Counted from the first letter of the stretch, positions 35,162 to 44,691 are shown. The stretch: DNA of 64,000 nucleotides from Eubacterium sp. (GCA_017433295.1 JAFRHL010000034.1:124001-188000), one strand, 5' to 3'. Notes: generated from the letters alone by a model not told the origin. Made by a program: numbers and translations.

Positions 35162-35695
35162 ATGGCCACATGGAATTCCAGGGGACTTCGGGGCTCCGTC
35201 CTGGAAGAGATGATCAATTACACAAATAAAAAATACCGGGAGAAAAATCTGGCTCTGATCCAGAAGGTACCTACCCCCATCACTCCGGTGCGCTTTGACA
35301 AGGAAAGCAGACACATCACCCTGGCTTACTTCGAGAAGAAAAGTACGGTGGATTATATCGGGGCCATCCAGGGAATACCGGTCTGCTTTGATGCCAAGGA
35401 GTGTTCCTGTGATACCTTTCCCCTGCAGAATCTCCATGAGCACCAGGTGGAATTTATGTCAGCCTTTGAGAAACAACAGGGGGTCAGTTTTCTTCTGATT
35501 TATTTTACCCATCGTCAGGAGTGCTACTACCTGAGATTTGCTGAGATGATGAACTACTGGAACCGGATGAAAGAAGGCGGACCCAGACATTTTAAGTATG
35601 AAGAGCTGGATCCCCGCTTTTTTGTCCCGGCCCGCAGCGGAGTGACTCTCCATTATCTCATCAGTATCCAGAAGGATCTTGAGGAGAGAGATTGA
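35162..35695 (+). CDS. recU: Holliday junction resolvase RecU
   Basis: Endonuclease that cuts four-way junctions in Gram-positive bacteria. Family signature: NSRGLRGSVLEEMINYTNKKY, STVDYIGAIQGIPVCFDAKE with the catalytic Asp/Glu-x-Lys set, and FPLQNLHEHQVEFM. 177 residues, slightly shorter than the Bacillus enzyme, lacking its N-terminal extension. The next promoter starts inside its last codons. Confidence 0.88.
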   Translation: MATWNSRGLRGSVLEEMINYTNKKYREKNLALIQKVPTPITPVRFDKESRHITLAYFEKKSTVDYIGAIQGIPVCFDAKECSCDTFPLQNLHEHQVEFMSAFEKQQGVSFLLIYFTHRQECYYLRFAEMMNYWNRMKEGGPRHFKYEELDPRFFVPARSGVTLHYLISIQKDLEERD

Positions 35696-35720
35696 CGTTT
35701 TGTGTTTTTTCAGATATAAT
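35692..35720 (+). promoter_or_regulatory. Strong sigma-A promoter of the yicC-remA-gmk-rpoZ unit
   Basis: TTGACG (35692-35697), a 17-base spacer, TATAAT (35715-35720). The -35 overlaps the recU stop codon. Confidence 0.85.
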
Positions 35721-35752
35721 GGAAAACTGAAATAATTTATGAGGTGAGTGAT

Positions 35753-36631
35753 TTGATAAAAAGTATGACCGGTTTTGGCCGCGGTGAATATGTATCGGAT
35801 GAATACAAGGTGACCGTTGAGGTCAAGGCTGTCAATCACAGATATTGCGATCTGAGCATTAAACTGCCCAGGAAGCTCAACAGCCTGGAGAGAAAGCTTC
35901 GAAGCTACATTAAGAAGGCTGTAAGCCGGGGGAAGCTGGACGTATATGTCAGTTTTGAGGAACTTAGCGAGCGCACGGTGGTGGTCAGTCTTTCCGAGGC
36001 TGTAAGCCGCCAGTATTATGACGCATGTATGAGACTGTCAGACATGCTGGATATACCGGATGACCTCACCGCCATGAGGCTGGCCCGCATGCCGGAGGTG
36101 CTGACTCTGACCGAGGAGGACCGGGACCTCATAGAGCTGGAACCCCATCTGATGGCTGCTCTGAAACAGGCCCTCGGCCAGTTTGCCGACAGCCGTATCA
36201 GTGAGGGCAGGCATCTTGAGGAGGATATTGCGGGTAAGCTTTCAGAGATGGAGGCAAACATTCTCACCATTGAGAAGAGGTACCCGCTGATGCTGGCCGA
36301 TTACAGAAAGAAGCTTCTTGATAAAGTGACCGAGCTTTTAGGAGAGAGCAGCATTGACGAGAACAGGATCGCCACAGAGGTGGTGATTTATGCTGATAAG
36401 ATCTGCGTGGACGAAGAGACCGTCAGGCTCCGCAGTCATATCAAGCATATGAAGGATGAGCTGGAGGCCGGCGGGACCATAGGGAGAAAGCTGGACTTTA
36501 TTGCCCAGGAGATGAACCGTGAGGCGAATACCATCCTGTCCAAGGCCAATGATATGGAGATATCCAACTGCGCCATTGATTTAAAAACAGAGATAGAAAA
36601 GATAAGGGAGCAGGTCCAGAATATTGAGTGA
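35753..36631 (+). CDS. yicC: YicC family endoribonuclease-like protein
   Basis: About 292 residues. TTG 35753 is favoured over GTG 35744 because GAGGTGAG then serves as SD and the protein begins MIKSMTGFGRGEY, as is usual for YicC. Conserved VEVKAVNHRYCDLSIKLPR and the C-terminal GRKLDFIAQEMNREANTILSKAND motif are present. YicC homologues are RNA-cutting enzymes. First gene of a conserved Firmicutes unit with remA, gmk and rpoZ. Confidence 0.95.
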   Translation: MIKSMTGFGRGEYVSDEYKVTVEVKAVNHRYCDLSIKLPRKLNSLERKLRSYIKKAVSRGKLDVYVSFEELSERTVVVSLSEAVSRQYYDACMRLSDMLDIPDDLTAMRLARMPEVLTLTEEDRDLIELEPHLMAALKQALGQFADSRISEGRHLEEDIAGKLSEMEANILTIEKRYPLMLADYRKKLLDKVTELLGESSIDENRIATEVVIYADKICVDEETVRLRSHIKHMKDELEAGGTIGRKLDFIAQEMNREANTILSKANDMEISNCAIDLKTEIEKIREQVQNIE

Positions 36632-36642
36632 GGACATAGAAG

Positions 36643-36903
36643 ATGCAGTTGATCAATATCGGCTTTAATAATATGGTGAATGGTGACGGGATCGTTTCCG
36701 TGGTGAGCACGGATGCCGCTCCCATCAAGAGGATGATACAGACTGCCAGGGATGAGGGCAAGGCAGTGGATGCCACCTGCGGACGCAGGACCAGGACGGT
36801 CCTGGTCATGGACAGCGGACATCTTGTACTATCCGCTTTGACAACAGAAACTATCGCTGCCCGCTGTCAGAATAATTGGGGAGAGGATAAAAAGCATGGA
36901 TAA
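36643..36903 (+). CDS. remA: RemA-like DUF370 protein
   Basis: 86 residues: INIGFNNMVNGDGIVSVVSTDAAPIKRMI and GKAVDATCGRRTRTVLVMDSGH match the DUF370/RemA family, DNA-binding regulators of matrix genes in Bacillus. Lies between yicC and gmk as in many Clostridia, and overlaps gmk by eight bases. RemA activity is inferred from family only. Confidence 0.88.
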   Translation: MQLINIGFNNMVNGDGIVSVVSTDAAPIKRMIQTARDEGKAVDATCGRRTRTVLVMDSGHLVLSALTTETIAARCQNNWGEDKKHG

Positions 36904-37522
36904 GAAAGGTAGACTGGTGGTGATCTCCGGTTTTTCCGGGGCAGGAAAAGGAACAGTTTCCCGGGCTCTGGTGGATAAATACGGCTACAGCCTGTCCATA
37001 TCCGCAACGACCAGGGATCCCAGAGAGGGAGAGCTTAACGGAAGGGAATACTTTTTTAAAACCGAGGCGGATTTTTTAAAACTGATCGATTATAATGGCT
37101 TTATTGAGTATGCCAGGTATGTGGACCATTATTACGGGACCCCCAGACAGTTCGTGGAAAGTGAACTGGCTGCCGGCCATGTGGTCATCCTTGAGATTGA
37201 GGTGCAGGGAGCCATGAAGGTCAAAGAGCAGTACCCGGACGCCATTTTACTCTTTATCACTGCCCCTTCTGTGGAAGTTCTTAAGAACCGGCTGGTGGGC
37301 AGAGGGACCGAGTCTCCCAGGATCGTTGAAAAACGGATGCGCCGGGCGGCAGAGGAAGCAGAAGACATTGATAAATATGAATATATTGTCTGTAATGAGG
37401 AAGGCCGGCTGGAGGAATGCATGGACACCATCCATTCCATAATAGAGAGTGAGGCCTGCCGGATTTCATGCCGGAGAGATTTTATCGAATCCCTGCGATG
37501 CGGACTGAAAGACTATATATAG
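36896..37522 (+). CDS. gmk: Guanylate kinase
   Basis: Phosphorylates GMP to GDP. 208 residues. P-loop SGFSGAGKGTVSRAL, TTRDPREGELNGREYFF, GTPRQFVE, ILEIEVQGAMKVK and the lid RGTESPRIVEKRMRRA are all present. The start overlaps remA. C-terminal residues beyond 190 look family-variable. Confidence 0.96.
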   Translation: MDKKGRLVVISGFSGAGKGTVSRALVDKYGYSLSISATTRDPREGELNGREYFFKTEADFLKLIDYNGFIEYARYVDHYYGTPRQFVESELAAGHVVILEIEVQGAMKVKEQYPDAILLFITAPSVEVLKNRLVGRGTESPRIVEKRMRRAAEEAEDIDKYEYIVCNEEGRLEECMDTIHSIIESEACRISCRRDFIESLRCGLKDYI

Positions 37523-37544
37523 ACTGACTGAAAGGAGCATGAGT

Positions 37545-37853
37545 ATGTTACATCCATCTTATACAGAGTTAATGGAGAAGATCAACAGCAAGGAGAACCG
37601 GGGAGAGATCCCTGCCATAAACAGCAGGTATTCCATCGTGATCGCAACCGCCAAAAGAGCCAGGGAGCTGATAGCGGGCAAAGATCCCATTGAGGATGTT
37701 GCGGACAAGGAGAAACCTCTGTCGGTGGCAGTCAGGGAACTCTATAATGGAGAGATCCATATTCTCTCTGAGGACGATCCCCGCTTTGATGACTCTCTGG
37801 ATTATGTGGGAGAGACCGGCGATGACGGGGAGGATGAGGAGGAAGCCTTTTAA
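37545..37853 (+). CDS. rpoZ: RNA polymerase omega subunit
   Basis: Small subunit that helps assemble RNA polymerase. 102 residues from ATG 37545, which has AAAGGAG at 7-base spacing; ATG 37539 is too close. INSRYSIVIATAKRARELIAG and KPLSVAVRELYNGEI match omega. The C-terminus is strongly acidic (GDDGEDEEEAF), longer than in many species. Confidence 0.92.
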   Translation: MLHPSYTELMEKINSKENRGEIPAINSRYSIVIATAKRARELIAGKDPIEDVADKEKPLSVAVRELYNGEIHILSEDDPRFDDSLDYVGETGDDGEDEEEAF

Positions 37854-37888
37854 AAGATACAGATCGTTTTGTATTTCACGAAAAGGGA

Positions 37889-37918
37889 GCAGACACTTTA
37901 TGATGTGCCTGCTTTTTT
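37889..37918 (+). terminator. Rho-independent terminator after rpoZ
   Basis: GCAG-A-CAC (37889-37896) pairs with GTG-C-CTGC (37905-37912), followed by six T. Confidence 0.8.
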
Positions 37919-37923
37919 GTTGC

Positions 37924-37952
37924 TTGACGTTCATGGAACAAAAGGTTAGAAT
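37924..37952 (+). promoter_or_regulatory. Sigma-A promoter of murE
   Basis: TTGACG (37924-37929), a 17-base spacer, TAGAAT (37947-37952), about 38 bases before the murE start. Confidence 0.8.
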
Positions 37953-37990
37953 GTAAAGATGATGAATATGACAGAAAGGAATGATCAGTA

Positions 37991-39451
37991 ATGAAATGTT
38001 CAAAATTACTGGAGCATTTGAAATATACCTGTTTACAGGGAGATGTTGATAAAGAGGTCACTGCGGTAATCAATGATTCCAGAAAGCTCTGCCCGGGCTG
38101 CCTGTTTTTATGTATCAGAGGGGCATCCTTTGACGGTCATACTTTTGCCCGGGATGCCTGCAGGGCCGGCGCCTCCGTGCTGGTTGTGGAAGAAAGGGTG
38201 GAGGTTCCCGGGGATGTCACAGTGATCCTGGTGGAGAATACCCGTTATGCCATGGCCCTGATCTCCGCGGCCTGGTTCGGGTATCCGGCAGGAGAGCTTA
38301 CAACAATTGCCGTTACCGGTACAAAGGGCAAGACAACTACTACCTATATGATACGGTCCCTCCTGGAGGCCGCCGGCCATAAGGTGGGAGTCATCGGCAC
38401 CATTGAGGTCGTGATAGGGGATCATCATATCCCTGTGAATAATACCACACCGGAGTCCTATGATATTCACAGGTATTTCCGGCAGATGGTGGAGGAAGGC
38501 TGCGATGTGGTGGTGATGGAAGCCTCTTCCCAGGGCTTCAAGCTTTTCAGGACCGCCGGTATTACTTTTGATTACGGGCTTTTTACCAATTTATCCCCCG
38601 ACCATATCGGGCCCAATGAGCATGCTGATTTTGAGGAATACCTGGCCTGTAAGGCAATGCTCTTTGACCAGTGCAGGCTGGGATATGCCAATATTGACGA
38701 TGCGTATTTTGAAAAGGTCACCGCGAAAGCAGCCTGTCCGGTAAAGACCTTCGGCCTTTCCCAAAAGGCAGACCTTATTGCCGGTCAGGTGACCCTGACC
38801 AGAGATACAGATTTCCTGGGAGTGGACTTCATGCTCTCCGGTGACCTGGAAGGAAAAGTCAGCTGCGGTATCCCGGGCACCTTTAATGTCCATAATGCCC
38901 TGGGGGCCATCAGCATTGTTTCTCATATGGGAGTGACCCTTGTACAGATCAATGATGTCCTGCGGCATTTTACCGTAAAGGGAAGGGTTCAGATCATTCC
39001 CACAGGACATGACTACACCCTTATTGTTGACTATGCCCACAACGCCGTAGCCCTGGAGAGTATTTTAAAGACCCTTCGGGCTTATCATCCCCACAGGCTG
39101 GTAAGTTTGTTTGGCTGCGGAGGAAACCGGTCCCGATTAAGGAGATTTGAAATGGGAGAGGTGTCCGGCCAGCTGGCTGACCTGACAGTGATCACCTCCG
39201 ATAATCCCAGATTTGAAGAGCCGGAGGCCATCATAGAAGATATCCTTACAGGTATTAAGAAAACAGACGGCAAGTACATTTCAGTTATTGACCGGAGAGA
39301 GGCCATCTCCTACGTGATGAATCACGCCGAGCCGGGAGATATTGTGGTCCTGGCAGGAAAAGGTCACGAGACCTACCAGGAAATCAAAGGGGAAAAATTC
39401 CATATGAGTGAAGAAGAGATCGTGGCGGATGTCCTTGAGGGAAAGTATTGA
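37991..39451 (+). CDS. murE: UDP-MurNAc-tripeptide synthetase
   Basis: Adds the third amino acid to the peptidoglycan precursor. 486 residues, Mur ligase layout: VTGTKGKTTTTYMI (ATP site), TTPESYDIHR, EASSQGFKL, DYAHNAVALESIL, and the DNPRFEEP motif near 400, which by family rule points to meso-diaminopimelate rather than lysine. Located away from the dcw cluster at 54178-64000. First gene of the murE-priA unit. Confidence 0.94.
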   Translation: MKCSKLLEHLKYTCLQGDVDKEVTAVINDSRKLCPGCLFLCIRGASFDGHTFARDACRAGASVLVVEERVEVPGDVTVILVENTRYAMALISAAWFGYPAGELTTIAVTGTKGKTTTTYMIRSLLEAAGHKVGVIGTIEVVIGDHHIPVNNTTPESYDIHRYFRQMVEEGCDVVVMEASSQGFKLFRTAGITFDYGLFTNLSPDHIGPNEHADFEEYLACKAMLFDQCRLGYANIDDAYFEKVTAKAACPVKTFGLSQKADLIAGQVTLTRDTDFLGVDFMLSGDLEGKVSCGIPGTFNVHNALGAISIVSHMGVTLVQINDVLRHFTVKGRVQIIPTGHDYTLIVDYAHNAVALESILKTLRAYHPHRLVSLFGCGGNRSRLRRFEMGEVSGQLADLTVITSDNPRFEEPEAIIEDILTGIKKTDGKYISVIDRREAISYVMNHAEPGDIVVLAGKGHETYQEIKGEKFHMSEEEIVADVLEGKY

Positions 39452-39473
39452 GACAGAAATATTAAATAAGGTG

Positions 39474-39493
39474 GCCGAGGCGCTTTCGATTGA
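39474..39493 (+). repeat. Half copy of the def-upstream repeat
   Basis: The 20 bases at 39474-39493 (GCCGAGGCG, one base, TTTCGATTGA) match those at 41759-41778 at 19 of 20 positions. Here the left arm of the palindrome is missing. Confidence 0.7.
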
Positions 39494-39495
39494 GT

Positions 39496-41739
39496 ATGAA
39501 AGAAAAATTTGCGGATATTATAATTGATATCTCCCATGAAGCCCTGGACAGGACTTTTGTTTACAGGATACCTGAAAAACTGCAGGAGACAGTGGGACCG
39601 GGCAGCCGGGTAAGTGTGCCCTTCGGTAAATATGACAGGAAAACAGAAGGGTATGTCATCGCCTTAAGGGATGAGCCGGGTTATGATCCGGAGAAAGTAA
39701 AGACAATCATAGAAATTGTTCCGGACAGTATCTCGGTGGAGTCCCAGCTGATCCAGGTGGCTGATCATATGAGAAAAACATACGGGTCCACAATGATACA
39801 GGCACTGAAGACGGTTGTTCCCGTAAAACGAATGGTCCGGCGTAAGAATAAAAGCCGGGTATGCCTGAAGTTGTCTGTCCCTGAGGCAGGAGAGCTGCTT
39901 GCCCGGTGGAAGAAAAAAGGATTTAAAGCCAGAGTCAGGCTCCTTGAAAGACTGATGGAAGAGGGCAGCCTTGATTCCGGGACAGCAGTTCGTGAGTGCG
40001 GTGTTCCTTTAAAAGATCTTAAAAAGCTTTCCGGACAGGGGATCCTGGACCTGGGCCCGGTCAAAGAGACGGCCCCGGCAGAAGGCACTTTCCAGAAGAC
40101 AGGCTGTGAGATCATTCTTAATCCTGACCAGCAGGAAATCGCAGACAGCTTCTGCAGGGATTATGATGCGGGACTTCGTAAGACCTATCTTCTTTTCGGA
40201 GTGACCGGCAGCGGGAAGACGGAGGTTTATCTGGCCCTGATCGGGAAGGTACTGGAAGAAGGAAAGCAGGCCATTGTCCTGATCCCCGAGATATCCCTGA
40301 CCTGGCAGACTGTCAGCAGGTTCTCCCGGAGGTTTGGAGATACCATAGCGGTGCTCCACTCCCGCATGTCCGCCGGAGAGCGGGCGGAGGAGGTGGAGAG
40401 AATACGGTCCGGCCGGGCCAGGGTGGTGATCGGCGCCCGGTCAGCCCTTTTCGCCCCGGTTTCCGGTCTTGGCATCATCATTATTGATGAAGAACATGAC
40501 AGTGCCTACAAGAGTGACTCCTCGCCCAAATACCATGCCGTAGAGACAGCCCTGTACCGGGCCTCCCTGGCGGGAGCAAGTCTTGTGCTGGGTTCTGCCA
40601 CTCCTTCTGTGGAGAGCTTTGCAAAGGCCAGAAGCGGAGAGTACGGCCTTTGGACTTTAAAAAAGAGGGCCGGGAGCGGAAGGCTTCCCGGGGTCCGGAT
40701 CGTGGATCTTAAAGAGGAGTTTGCCGCAGGAAACAGGACCGTCTTTTCCGGGATCCTTAAGGATCTGATCGCGGACCGGCTGGAAAAAAAAGAGCAGATC
40801 ATGCTGTTTCTGAACCGGAGGGGTTTTGCGGGCTTTGTGTCCTGCCGAAGCTGCGGGCATGTGGTAAAATGCCCCCACTGTGACGTCTCCCTGACTTATC
40901 ACAGAAACGGGAGCCTGCGATGTCACTACTGCGGCTATGAGATGAAGTATACCAGACTGTGTCCTGTATGCGGCCAGGCCCATGTGGCGGCCTTCGGTCT
41001 GGGAACGGAGAAGGTGGAAGCTGCCCTGGCGATGGAGTTTCCCAATGCCGTAATACTTAGGATGGATGCCGATACCACCAGAAAAAAGCATGCCCATGAG
41101 GAGATCTTAAGGAGCTTTGGGTCGGGCAGGGCCGATATTCTTCTGGGGACCCAGATGATCGTAAAGGGCCATGATTATGCCAATGTGACCCTGGTGGGGA
41201 TCCTGGCAGCAGACCTGTCCCTCCACAGCGCGGATTTTCGCGGCAGTGAGAAGACCTTCCAGCTGCTTTGTCAGGCAGCGGGCAGGGCAGGCCGGGGTGA
41301 CAGGGCCGGTGAGGTGGTGATCCAGACCTATCATCCGGATCACTATGCCATCACCACTGCGGCTGACCATTCCTATGAAGATTTTTATGAAGAGGAGTAT
41401 GCCTACCGCAGCCTGATGGGATACCCGCCCTGTGCCCATTTGCTGGTGATATTAATACTGAGCAGTGATGAAGAACAGGCTACCAGGGCCGCCAGGAGGA
41501 TATCCGGGATCATACTTAAGAGTCAGACTGAAAAAGATAAGGTTCCCGTCCTTTTAAATCCGGGAAAAGCCGCGGTGGGTAAAATCAAAGATGTCTACCG
41601 CCAGGTAGTTTACTTAAAGCATAAAGATCCGGAGATCCTTTGGGATATCCGGATGAGACTGGAACCGGTCCTGTTAAACCATCCCATGTTTGCCGGAATC
41701 ACGGTGCAATTTGACTTTGACCCCGTCAGCATTTATTAA
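39496..41739 (+). CDS. priA: Primosomal protein N' (replication restart helicase)
   Basis: ATP-dependent 3'-5' helicase that reloads the replisome at stalled forks. About 747 residues. N-terminal DNA-binding part, then GVTGSGKTEVYL (Walker A), DEEHDSAYK (DEAH-like box), the zinc-binding cysteines in CRSCGHVVKCPHC and CHYCGYEM...CPVCG, and GTQMIVKGHDY. ATG 39496 is the likelier start; a TTG two codons earlier is possible. SD is poor; an inverted-repeat-like element sits directly upstream. Confidence 0.96.
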   Translation: MKEKFADIIIDISHEALDRTFVYRIPEKLQETVGPGSRVSVPFGKYDRKTEGYVIALRDEPGYDPEKVKTIIEIVPDSISVESQLIQVADHMRKTYGSTMIQALKTVVPVKRMVRRKNKSRVCLKLSVPEAGELLARWKKKGFKARVRLLERLMEEGSLDSGTAVRECGVPLKDLKKLSGQGILDLGPVKETAPAEGTFQKTGCEIILNPDQQEIADSFCRDYDAGLRKTYLLFGVTGSGKTEVYLALIGKVLEEGKQAIVLIPEISLTWQTVSRFSRRFGDTIAVLHSRMSAGERAEEVERIRSGRARVVIGARSALFAPVSGLGIIIIDEEHDSAYKSDSSPKYHAVETALYRASLAGASLVLGSATPSVESFAKARSGEYGLWTLKKRAGSGRLPGVRIVDLKEEFAAGNRTVFSGILKDLIADRLEKKEQIMLFLNRRGFAGFVSCRSCGHVVKCPHCDVSLTYHRNGSLRCHYCGYEMKYTRLCPVCGQAHVAAFGLGTEKVEAALAMEFPNAVILRMDADTTRKKHAHEEILRSFGSGRADILLGTQMIVKGHDYANVTLVGILAADLSLHSADFRGSEKTFQLLCQAAGRAGRGDRAGEVVIQTYHPDHYAITTAADHSYEDFYEEEYAYRSLMGYPPCAHLLVILILSSDEEQATRAARRISGIILKSQTEKDKVPVLLNPGKAAVGKIKDVYRQVVYLKHKDPEILWDIRMRLEPVLLNHPMFAGITVQFDFDPVSIY

Positions 41740-41751
41740 GAGCAGTCAACA

Positions 41752-41773
41752 CGAAATCGCCGAGGCGATTTCG
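41752..41773. repeat. Perfect inverted repeat before def
   Basis: 10-bp arms (41752-41761 and 41764-41773) around a 2-base centre, based on AATCGCC/GGCGATT. No T tract follows. It lies between priA and def and resembles elements at 19460 and 39474. Confidence 0.8.
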
Positions 41774-41816
41774 ATTGATAGATATTTGCGGTTAACCATA
41801 CATTCAGGAGGAGAAT

Positions 41817-42302
41817 ATGGCAATTCGAAAAATAAGAGTAATTGGAGACCCGTGTCTGAATAAAGTCTGTAAACCTGTGGTGAAGATGACACAGAACATG
41901 AAGGACCTTATAGAGGATATGTTTGATACCATGTATGAGGCAAAGGGTGTCGGTCTCGCCGCCCCCCAGGTGGGTATCCTGCGCAGGATCTGCGTGGTGG
42001 ATGTGATGGATGGCGAGCCTGTGGTGCTCATCAATCCCGAGCTGGTGGAGACCTCCGGGGAGCAGACAGAGGATGAAGGCTGCCTGAGCGTTCCCGGCAA
42101 GGTGGCTGAGGTGACCAGACCGGATTATGTGCTGGTCAGGTCTCTGGATATGGATATGAACCCCGTAACCTACGAGGGTCAGGGACTGAGGGCCAGGGCC
42201 ATCCTTCATGAGATGGACCATCTGGAAGGAGTTCTGTATGGAGAACGCGCCAACGAGCCCTACAGGGACCTGGAGGATGAAGACCTGGAAGAGGAAGAAT
42301 GA
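41817..42302 (+). CDS. def: Peptide deformylase
   Basis: Removes the formyl group from new proteins. 161 residues. Three metal-site motifs in order: GVGLAAPQVG, EGCLSVPG with the metal Cys, and HEMDHLEGVLY with the two His and catalytic Glu. SD CAGGAGGAG. Acidic C-terminal tail (EDEDLEEEE). fmt follows after 6 bases. Confidence 0.97.
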   Translation: MAIRKIRVIGDPCLNKVCKPVVKMTQNMKDLIEDMFDTMYEAKGVGLAAPQVGILRRICVVDVMDGEPVVLINPELVETSGEQTEDEGCLSVPGKVAEVTRPDYVLVRSLDMDMNPVTYEGQGLRARAILHEMDHLEGVLYGERANEPYRDLEDEDLEEEE

Positions 42303-42308
42303 TCATAT

Positions 42309-43277
42309 ATGAGAGTAGTTTTTATGGGAACGCCGGACTTTTCCGTGCCGGCTCTGAATAAATTGATTAAGAAGCATGAGATCATTGCAGTTGTGACCCA
42401 GCCCGATAAGAGGAAGGGCAGGGGAAAGGCCATGGCATTTCCGCCGGTAAAGAAGGTGGCTCTTGAACATGGTATCAGGGTATATCAGCCCCCTAAGGTA
42501 AGAGATGAAGAATTTATCGGAATCCTTAAAGAGCTTGCGCCGGATGTTATCGTGGTGGTGGCCTTCGGTCAGATCCTGCCGGAGCAGATCCTGAACCTGC
42601 CCAGATACGGATGTATAAATATCCACGCCTCCCTCCTTCCCAGATACCGGGGGGCAGCCCCCATTCAATGGGCCGTGATCAATGGAGAAAAGGAGACCGG
42701 TGTCACCACCATGTTTATGGCAAAGGGTCTTGACACCGGTGATATGATAGATAAAGTGGTGGTTCCCCTTGACGAGAAGGAAACAGGAGAAAGCCTGCAT
42801 GACAAGCTGTCTGAGGCAGGCGGGGAACTGATCCTGAAGACCCTTGACAAGCTTGAGGCGGGAACCGCCGTAAGGATCCCCCAGAATGACAGCGAAAGTT
42901 CCTATGCGGGTATGCTCACAAAGGACCTGGGCAGGATCGACTGGAGCCGGAGCGCCCGGACCATAGAGAGGCTGATCAGAGGCCTGAATTCCTGGCCCAG
43001 TGCCTATACAGAACTTCAGGGAAAAACCATAAAGATATGGGATGCCGATGTGGTGGAGGAGCTCCCCCGGACAGGCGGGGACGGAACTGCGGCAGCAGAT
43101 CCGGAGAATGCCGGCCCCGGGACCATCCTTCTTGTGACAAGACAGAATTTCTATGTAAAGACCGGTGACCAGCTCCTGAAAGTAAATGAAGTACAGCTCC
43201 AGGGTAAGAAAAGGATGTCTGTACAGAGCTTTCTGCTGGGATATAAGCTTGTGGAAGGCATGGAGTTTACGAGGTGA
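42309..43277 (+). CDS. fmt: Methionyl-tRNA formyltransferase
   Basis: Adds formyl to initiator Met-tRNA. 322 residues. N-terminal formyltransferase domain with VFMGTPDFSVPAL, INIHASLLPRYRGAAPIQWAVINGEKETGVT including the catalytic N/H/D set, and C-terminal OB-like domain (LRIDW-type segment DLGRIDWSRSA, RGLNSWPSAYT). Pairs functionally with def. Confidence 0.97.
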   Translation: MRVVFMGTPDFSVPALNKLIKKHEIIAVVTQPDKRKGRGKAMAFPPVKKVALEHGIRVYQPPKVRDEEFIGILKELAPDVIVVVAFGQILPEQILNLPRYGCINIHASLLPRYRGAAPIQWAVINGEKETGVTTMFMAKGLDTGDMIDKVVVPLDEKETGESLHDKLSEAGGELILKTLDKLEAGTAVRIPQNDSESSYAGMLTKDLGRIDWSRSARTIERLIRGLNSWPSAYTELQGKTIKIWDADVVEELPRTGGDGTAAADPENAGPGTILLVTRQNFYVKTGDQLLKVNEVQLQGKKRMSVQSFLLGYKLVEGMEFTR

Positions 43278-43283
43278 AGGAGC

Positions 43284-44666
43284 ATGGCTGATAAAGTGAA
43301 CATCAGGGAAGCTGCCCTTGATACACTGGTGGATATGGAGCAGACCGGCAAGCTGTCCCATATAGCCACCGGGGAGACCCTGATGAGGCTGCAGTTTGCT
43401 CCGAAACAGGACAGGGCATTTTATACTTTGCTCTGTGAGGGAACTACAGAACAAAGGATCTATCTGGATTATGTGCTGGACCGGTTTTCCAGAACAAAGA
43501 TGAAAAAATGCAGGCCTCTGATCAGGAACCTGCTCAGGCTTTCTGCCTACCAGATCCTTTTTACAGGTGTCCGGGATGCCGCCGCCTGCAATGAGGCAGT
43601 AAAAATCGCAAGAAAAAGAGGCTTTGGCAGCCTGTCCGGTTTTGTAAATGGTGTGCTGCGCAGCCTGGTCAGAGAAAAAGCAAAGATCAAACTCCCCGAC
43701 CGGCAGAAGGATCATGAGCTGTACCTGTCAGTCAGGTATTCCATGCCGCTCTGGATCGTAAAAATGTTCTGCGGCCGGCTGGGACCCGAAGTCACGGAGA
43801 AGATGCTTGTCTCCTTTGCGGAAGCCAGACCGGTCACCATACGTACGAATCTATCAAAGATCAACCCGGAGAAATTGTCTGAGGAACTCAAGACCTCAGG
43901 CCTGGTGGTGGAAGAAGCCCCCTGGTTTTCCACAGCCTTTTATATTTCGGGTTATGATTATATCGGAAAGATACCGGCTTTTCGCAGGGGATGCTTTTCC
44001 ATACAGGATATCAGCTCCATGCTGCCGGTTTCGCTGGCAGATCTTTCCCCGGGGGATACCGTGGTGGATCTCTGTGCCGCGCCGGGTGGAAAAGCTTTCC
44101 ATGCGGCTGATATCGTAGGAGCCGGCGGACAGGTAATCGCAAGAGATCTGACAGAATATAAGACAGAATTAATTAAAGAAAATAATGACCGGATCGGTTA
44201 TCATCAGATAAAAACTGAAGTATGGGATGCCACAATACCGGATAAGAGGCTTTTCGGCAAGGCGGACCTGGTGCTGGCGGACCTGCCCTGCAGCGGTCTT
44301 GGCATCATGGGAAGAAAGAATGACATCAAGTATCATATCTCCCCCGGTCAGCTTGAGGAGCTGGCAGCCCTGCAAAGAAAGATCCTTGCCGCCTCATGGC
44401 GGTATGTAAAACCCGGTGGACAGCTGATCTATTCCACCTGTACCATAAATACCGGGGAGAACGAAGAAAACGTCCGCTGGATCCGGGAGAATACTCCCTT
44501 AAAGTCCGTATCAATAGAAGATAAGCTGCCCCCGGACCTGAAAGGCAGGACCGGACCGGAGGGATATCTGCAGATCCTGCCGGGTATTGATAAAGGAGAC
44601 GGCTTTTTCGCCGCGAAGTTTATACTGCCGGACGGGCAGGAAAACAAACCGGCATCAGGAAAGTGA
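43284..44666 (+). CDS. rsmB: 16S rRNA m5C967 methyltransferase RsmB
   Basis: 460 residues: N-terminal NusB-like RNA-binding domain (REAALDTLVDMEQTGKLSH...LRLSAYQILF), then methylase domain with VDLCAAPGGKAFHAAD, ADLPCSGLGIMGRKNDIK and STCTINTGENEENV carrying the two catalytic cysteines. Six bases after fmt, in the usual def-fmt-rsmB order. Confidence 0.95.
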   Translation: MADKVNIREAALDTLVDMEQTGKLSHIATGETLMRLQFAPKQDRAFYTLLCEGTTEQRIYLDYVLDRFSRTKMKKCRPLIRNLLRLSAYQILFTGVRDAAACNEAVKIARKRGFGSLSGFVNGVLRSLVREKAKIKLPDRQKDHELYLSVRYSMPLWIVKMFCGRLGPEVTEKMLVSFAEARPVTIRTNLSKINPEKLSEELKTSGLVVEEAPWFSTAFYISGYDYIGKIPAFRRGCFSIQDISSMLPVSLADLSPGDTVVDLCAAPGGKAFHAADIVGAGGQVIARDLTEYKTELIKENNDRIGYHQIKTEVWDATIPDKRLFGKADLVLADLPCSGLGIMGRKNDIKYHISPGQLEELAALQRKILAASWRYVKPGGQLIYSTCTINTGENEENVRWIRENTPLKSVSIEDKLPPDLKGRTGPEGYLQILPGIDKGDGFFAAKFILPDGQENKPASGK

Positions 44667-44691
44667 ACAGTTATCAGGAAAGTGAACAGAT

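Noticed and set aside
42303-43715. Minus-strand open frame of 470 codons opposite fmt and rsmB
   Set aside because: Both sense genes are unmistakable; the antisense translation is rich in Cys, His and Pro without a recognisable domain. It is a shadow of codon bias.
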